A stretch of DNA of 64,000 nucleotides, from NCBI RefSeq assembly GCF_030813115.1, contig NZ_JAUSTY010000012.1:80609-144608 (forward strand). Direction: 5' to 3'. Both the position numbers and the translations under genes were made by a program. Shown piece after piece: positions 61,655-64,000 of the stretch. The DNA comes from Bacillus horti. Its GTDB lineage: Bacteria > Bacillota > Bacilli > Caldalkalibacillales > JCM-10596. Position 1 is the first letter of the stretch. Each line of letters opens with the position of its first letter. Under the pieces are notes generated by a model. That model was not told the DNA's origin, made no database searches, and saw only the letters and a list, made by a program, of their open reading frames with translations.

Positions 61655-62533
61655 AAGATGGATAATCAACTGCGAAGCTTATATCAGGAACGCTCAAGAG
61701 AAAGCGACACGCTAGGAATCCTGCTCATTCAAAAAAAAGAAGCAATGAGCCCTCTCACAGACGGCTTTGATGCCATCCTCTTAGTGATTTCTCAAAACAT
61801 ACAAGAGCAATGGTATGTACACCATTACCGTCATGAGGAACAAAGAACACAGGTCATCACCGTTAACAAAGAAGAGCTTAATACTTGGCTAGCAGCAGGC
61901 AGTAACCGTCGTGCTGTGGAATGGATCCTGCAAGGGAAAATTTTGTTTGACCGTAATGAATATATTTCATCTATAAAAGACAGGCTTGAAGCCTTTCCTT
62001 TTGAGCTTAGAAAGAAGAGGCTATGTATTGAGTTTGCTCATCTTATTCGTAGGTATCAGGAGGGCAAGGATCTTTATTTGGCTGGTCATTATTTAGATGC
62101 TTTTAATCATATACTTCATGCTTTGCATCATTGGGCTAGACTCGCTGTTATTGAGAATGGCTTTCACCCTGAGCTTACATTATGGAGACAGGTTAAAAGT
62201 ATTGATGCCGAAGTCTATAAGCTTTATGATGAACTGGTGAGTGGTGAAGAATCTCTGGAGAAAAAAATTGATCTGTTACTTATTGCTAGTGAATTTTCCT
62301 TGGCTTCAAAAACAAACCTAGCTTGTACACATCTTATTGAAGTTATGGATAAGAAGGTCACTCCTTGGGAAATTCAAGAGCTTCTTATTGAAACAGATCT
62401 TGTGGAGTATTCCTTTGATCTGAGTATCCTTCTTGAGCATCTTATTAAAAAACAAATTGTGAAGGAAGTACACATAGAAAGCCAAACAGGTGATTTTTAT
62501 TTAAGGGCGTATCAAGTTGTAAAACCTTCTTAA
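61655..62533 (+). CDS. ygxA: YgxA family nucleotidyltransferase-like protein
   Basis: A ~292-residue protein. FDAILLVISQNIQEQWYVHH and GSNRRAVEWILQGKILFDRN resemble a degenerate nucleotidyltransferase N-terminal domain without the usual GS-DxD metal site; a helical middle (AGHYLDAFNHILHALHHWAR) and a winged-helix-like end follow. It matches B. subtilis YgxA, which also lies just before an rRNA operon. Function is unknown. GTG at 61646 is an alternative start; ATG 61655 has GGTGG five bases upstream. Confidence 0.78.
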   Translation, partial: KMDNQLRSLYQERSRESDTLGILLIQKKEAMSPLTDGFDAILLVISQNIQEQWYVHHYRHEEQRTQVITVNKEELNTWLAAGSNRRAVEWILQGKILFDRNEYISSIKDRLEAFPFELRKKRLCIEFAHLIRRYQEGKDLYLAGHYLDAFNHILHALHHWARLAVIENGFHPELTLWRQVKSIDAEVYKLYDELVSGEESLEKKIDLLLIASEFSLASKTNLACTHLIEVMDKKVTPWEIQELLIETDLVEYSFDLSILLEHLIKKQIVKEVHIESQTGDFYLRAYQVVKPS

Positions 62534-62542
62534 AAAAAGCTA

Positions 62543-62571
62543 TTGCTTTTCAAAAGTAGACGTGTTAAGAT
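62543..62571 (+). promoter_or_regulatory. Promoter of the tRNA array
   Basis: TTGCTT (62543-62548) and TAAGAT (62566-62571) with a 17-base spacer, 40 bases before the first tRNA. The rRNA promoter further on uses the same -10. Confidence 0.65.
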
Positions 62572-62611
62572 ATCACTTGTCCTCATAAAAATGAGACGAT
62601 AAAAAACATGT

Positions 62612-62687
<76 letters not shown>

Positions 62688-62703
62688 GATTTTTTTAAAG
62701 CAT

Positions 62704-62779
62704 GAGCCATTAGCTCAGTTGGTAGAGCATCTGACTTTTAATCAGAGGGTCGAAGGTTCGAGTCCTTCATGGCTCACCA
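62704..62779 (+). tRNA. tRNA-Lys (anticodon TTT)
   Basis: 76 bases with encoded CCA. Acceptor GAGCCAT/ATGGCTC, anticodon loop CTTTTAA, T arm GGTTCGAGTCC. Its last 18 bases before CA are repeated at 62873-62890. Confidence 0.96.
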
Positions 62780-62901
62780 TTTACAAAGCAGCGTAAGCAG
62801 GACTCTTCTTACAGGTTCCCTCGTATTGATTGAATAAGGGAAGGTAAGGAAACGAGACTAGCTGACGCGTCGGAGTCCTTCATGGCTCACGACCATAACA
62901 T
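62780..62901 (+). repeat. tRNA spacer ending in a copy of the tRNA-Lys 3' tail
   Basis: GAGTCCTTCATGGCTCAC of tRNA-Lys (62760-62777) recurs exactly at 62873-62890 without the rest of the tRNA. The spacer between also holds CTCGT/ACGAG pairs. No gene is seen. Confidence 0.7.
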
Positions 62902-62986
62902 GCGGGTGTGGCGGAATTGGCAGACGCACTAGACTTAGGATCTAGCGCCTTACGGCGTGGGGGTTCGACTCCCTTCACCCGCACCA
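62902..62986 (+). tRNA. tRNA-Leu (anticodon TAG)
   Basis: 85 bases with encoded CCA and the long variable arm (GCGCCTTACGGCGT) of leucine tRNAs. Anticodon stem CTAGA/TCTAG with loop CTTAGGA. Confidence 0.95.
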
Positions 62987-63102
62987 TTATTATCTAGCGA
63001 TACTACGTTGATTTACTTCATAGCGAGCGTAAACCGTTGTACCTAGCGAAGCGGTCAGGTGCACCATTACAATTTAAACTGAATACAGTGTATACGTGAC
63101 AT
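62987..63102 (+). repeat. tRNA spacer ending in a copy of the tRNA-Leu 3' tail
   Basis: GCACCATTA at the tRNA-Leu end (62981-62989) recurs at 63061-63069. TAGCGA occurs three times (62995, 63021, 63044). The segment CCTAGC-GAAGCGGTCAGG resembles ACTAGC-TGACGCGTCGGAG in the previous spacer. Confidence 0.5.
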
Positions 63103-63177
63103 GCGGAAATAGCTCAGTGGTAGAGCGTCGCCTTGCCAAGGCGAAGGTCGCGGGTTCGACCCCCGTTTTCCGCTCCA
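63103..63177 (+). tRNA. tRNA-Gly (anticodon GCC)
   Basis: 75 bases with encoded CCA. Acceptor GCGGAAA/TTTCCGC, anticodon stem TCGCC/GGCGA with loop TTGCCAA. Confidence 0.96.
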
Positions 63178-63183
63178 TCGTAT

Positions 63184-63272
63184 GCCGGGGTGGTGGAATT
63201 GGCAGACACACAGGACTTAAAATCCTGCGGTTGGTGACAATCGTGCCGGTTCAAGTCCGGCCCTCGGCACCA
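63184..63272 (+). tRNA. tRNA-Leu (anticodon TAA)
   Basis: 89 bases with encoded CCA and long variable arm. Anticodon stem CAGGA/TCCTG with loop CTTAAAA. Confidence 0.95.
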
Positions 63273-63282
63273 TTATAAGGAT

Positions 63283-63359
63283 GTGCCCTTAGCTCAGCTG
63301 GATAGAGCGTTTGACTACGAATCAAAAGGTCGGGAGTTCGAATCTCTCAGGGCACGCCA
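63283..63359 (+). tRNA. tRNA-Arg (anticodon ACG)
   Basis: 77 bases with encoded CCA. Anticodon stem TTTGA/TCAAA with loop CTACGAA; A34 would be edited to inosine. Confidence 0.95.
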
Positions 63360-63362
63360 TCT

Positions 63363-63439
63363 CGGGAAGTGGCTCAGCTTGGTAGAGCACCTGGTTTGGG
63401 ACCAGGGGGTCGCAGGTTCAAATCCTGTCTTCCCGACCA
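63363..63439 (+). tRNA. tRNA-Pro (anticodon TGG)
   Basis: 77 bases with encoded CCA. Acceptor CGGGAAG/CTTCCCG, anticodon stem CCTGG/CCAGG with loop TTTGGGA. Confidence 0.95.
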
Positions 63440-63486
63440 TCTTTTTTCACTCAAGCTCGTTAGAGCTAGGGAGGAAAATAGACTAT

Positions 63487-63562
63487 GGGGCCATAGCTCA
63501 GCTGGGAGAGCGCCTGCCTTGCACGCAGGAGGTCAGCGGTTCGATCCCGCTTGGCTCCACCA
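63487..63562 (+). tRNA. tRNA-Ala (anticodon TGC)
   Basis: 76 bases with encoded CCA. Acceptor GGGGCCA/TGGCTCC, anticodon stem CCTGC/GCAGG with loop CTTGCAC. Confidence 0.96.
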
Positions 63563-63584
63563 AAAAAAGTTTTTAAAAAAGTTG

Positions 63585-63614
63585 TTGACTAGGCATTGTG
63601 ATTCGTGATAAGAT
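63585..63614 (+). promoter_or_regulatory. rRNA operon promoter
   Basis: TTGACT (63585-63590) and TAAGAT (63609-63614) with an 18-base spacer, preceded by an A/T-rich stretch that could act as an UP element. It lies 23 bases after tRNA-Ala, so the rRNA genes can be read both from here and through from the tRNA array. Confidence 0.7.
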
Positions 63615-63710
63615 GAATCTTGTCGCTGCTGAGACAGCAACATACTAAATGACATGAAACACATGTTGAATAAGCCAAGCCCATCAAAGGGTGAAGCAAA
63701 AAAATGAATC

Positions 63711-63804
63711 GTCGACTAAAAGCATCACGTCCTGTGATAACGTCGACACTAGCACCTTCTATAAGGAAGGCCTACTAATACTCAACGTCCTGTTGAAACG
63801 TAGG
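63711..63804 (+). other. 16S leader region with two hairpins sharing the loop GTCCT
   Basis: ATCAC-GTCCT-GTGAT (63724-63738), closed outside by GTCGAC copies at 63711 and 63742, and TCAAC-GTCCT-GTTGA (63782-63796), closed by CCTAC/GTAGG. CCTTC/GAAGG forms a third small stem between. The CTTGAAAACTGAACAAAG segment usual before Bacillus 16S follows at about 63831. The whole 63563-63966 gap is untranslated leader. Confidence 0.6.
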
Positions 63805-63966
63805 CATTTGTGCATACTGCAATTCAGAACCTTGAAAACTGAACAAAGAATAGCCAAGCGTAAAAAAATCTGTTGCTTGCCTTCCTTTCGAGGAAACAAG
63901 GAACGGGTCCAATTCTTTTGAATGAACAACGTAATGAGAGCTTATTTCAAGCTATTTCATAAAACT

Positions 63967-64000
63967 TTTATGGAGAGTTTGATCCTGGCTCAGGACGAAC
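63967..64000 (+). rRNA. rrs: 16S ribosomal RNA, 5' end only
   Basis: TATGGAGAGTTTGATCCTGG then CTCAGGACGAAC is the universal 16S start, including the 27F priming region. The exact mature 5' end is estimated by likeness to Bacillus; the rest lies beyond the window. Confidence 0.95.

Noticed and set aside
63096..63608. Open frames over the tRNA array (60-97 codons)
   Set aside because: They are translations of tRNA genes and spacers with no ribosome sites.
63691..63921. 76-codon frame in the 16S leader
   Set aside because: It lies wholly in the structured rRNA leader and has no ribosome site.

Overview
The window is chromosomal DNA of a spore-forming, low-GC member of the Bacillales (Bacillaceae-like). 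The evidence is a gamma-type small acid-soluble spore protein gene behind a sigma-G-like promoter, a YheC/YheD spore-coat family gene, a YtxJ bacillithiol-linked protein, strong AGGAGG ribosome sites, and the order yfhH-yfhF-mutY-sspE-ntdP-ygaD-(ygaE)-gsaB-perR-ygzB-ygxA-rRNA, which follows the Bacillus subtilis yfh/yga region. The left edge cuts a HAD phosphatase gene and the right edge cuts 16S rRNA after its first ~34 bases.

Layout. 1-6.9 kb: housekeeping and regulator genes (PatB-type lyase, DEDDh exonuclease, LysR, RarD, MarR, DUF1648 membrane protein with a YtrA-type GntR repressor and a perfect 14-base-arm operator). 7-19 kb: a complete phosphonate module. phnDCEE import genes run leftward. 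phnF-G-H-I-J-K-M-L and a PHP-domain phosphoesterase run rightward. Both arms have candidate PhoP boxes in the shared 400-base gap. phnN and phnP are absent; the PHP enzyme probably takes their place. 19-31.6 kb: hydroxyacid dehydrogenase, MOSC protein, a membrane protein behind a consensus sigma-B promoter, odhAB with a cre-like site, YheC/D, YihY, YtxJ, then a Zur box followed by a ZagA-type GTPase and a cysteine-free ribosomal protein L33, and an ECF sigma/anti-sigma pair.

31.9-41.6 kb: SLC13 permease with RCK domains, yfhH, yfhF, mutY, a candidate minus-strand small RNA with its own promoter and terminator, sspE, azlCD, ntdP and an ABC exporter. 41.7-46.3 kb: a copper or cytochrome-oxidase module (histidine kinase, response regulator, SCO1-like protein, His-rich YtkA-like lipoprotein, CopC-CopD fusion whose CopC copper histidines are replaced). 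46.3-56 kb: aromatic-acid-exporter-like protein, a lone 1509-residue glutamate synthase gene with a TnrA/GlnR-type box, two cre sites and a hairpin between ribosome site and start, gsaB, a K+ channel, a DarA-like PII protein, and perR with a Per box. 56-62.5 kb: GH18 hydrolase, GNAT acetyltransferase, a clearly GC-richer SDR plus MmyB-type regulator pair that looks acquired, ygzB and ygxA. 62.5-64 kb: eight tRNA genes, an rRNA promoter, a hairpin-rich leader and the 16S start.

I saw no CRISPR array, prophage, intact insertion sequence or replication origin. The least explained items are the mutY/sspE small RNA candidate, the PHP-for-PhnNP exchange, the regulatory architecture before the glutamate synthase gene, the altered CopC, and the tRNA spacers that end in copies of the preceding tRNA tail. 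Gene functions are assigned from remembered family motifs; no database search was run.
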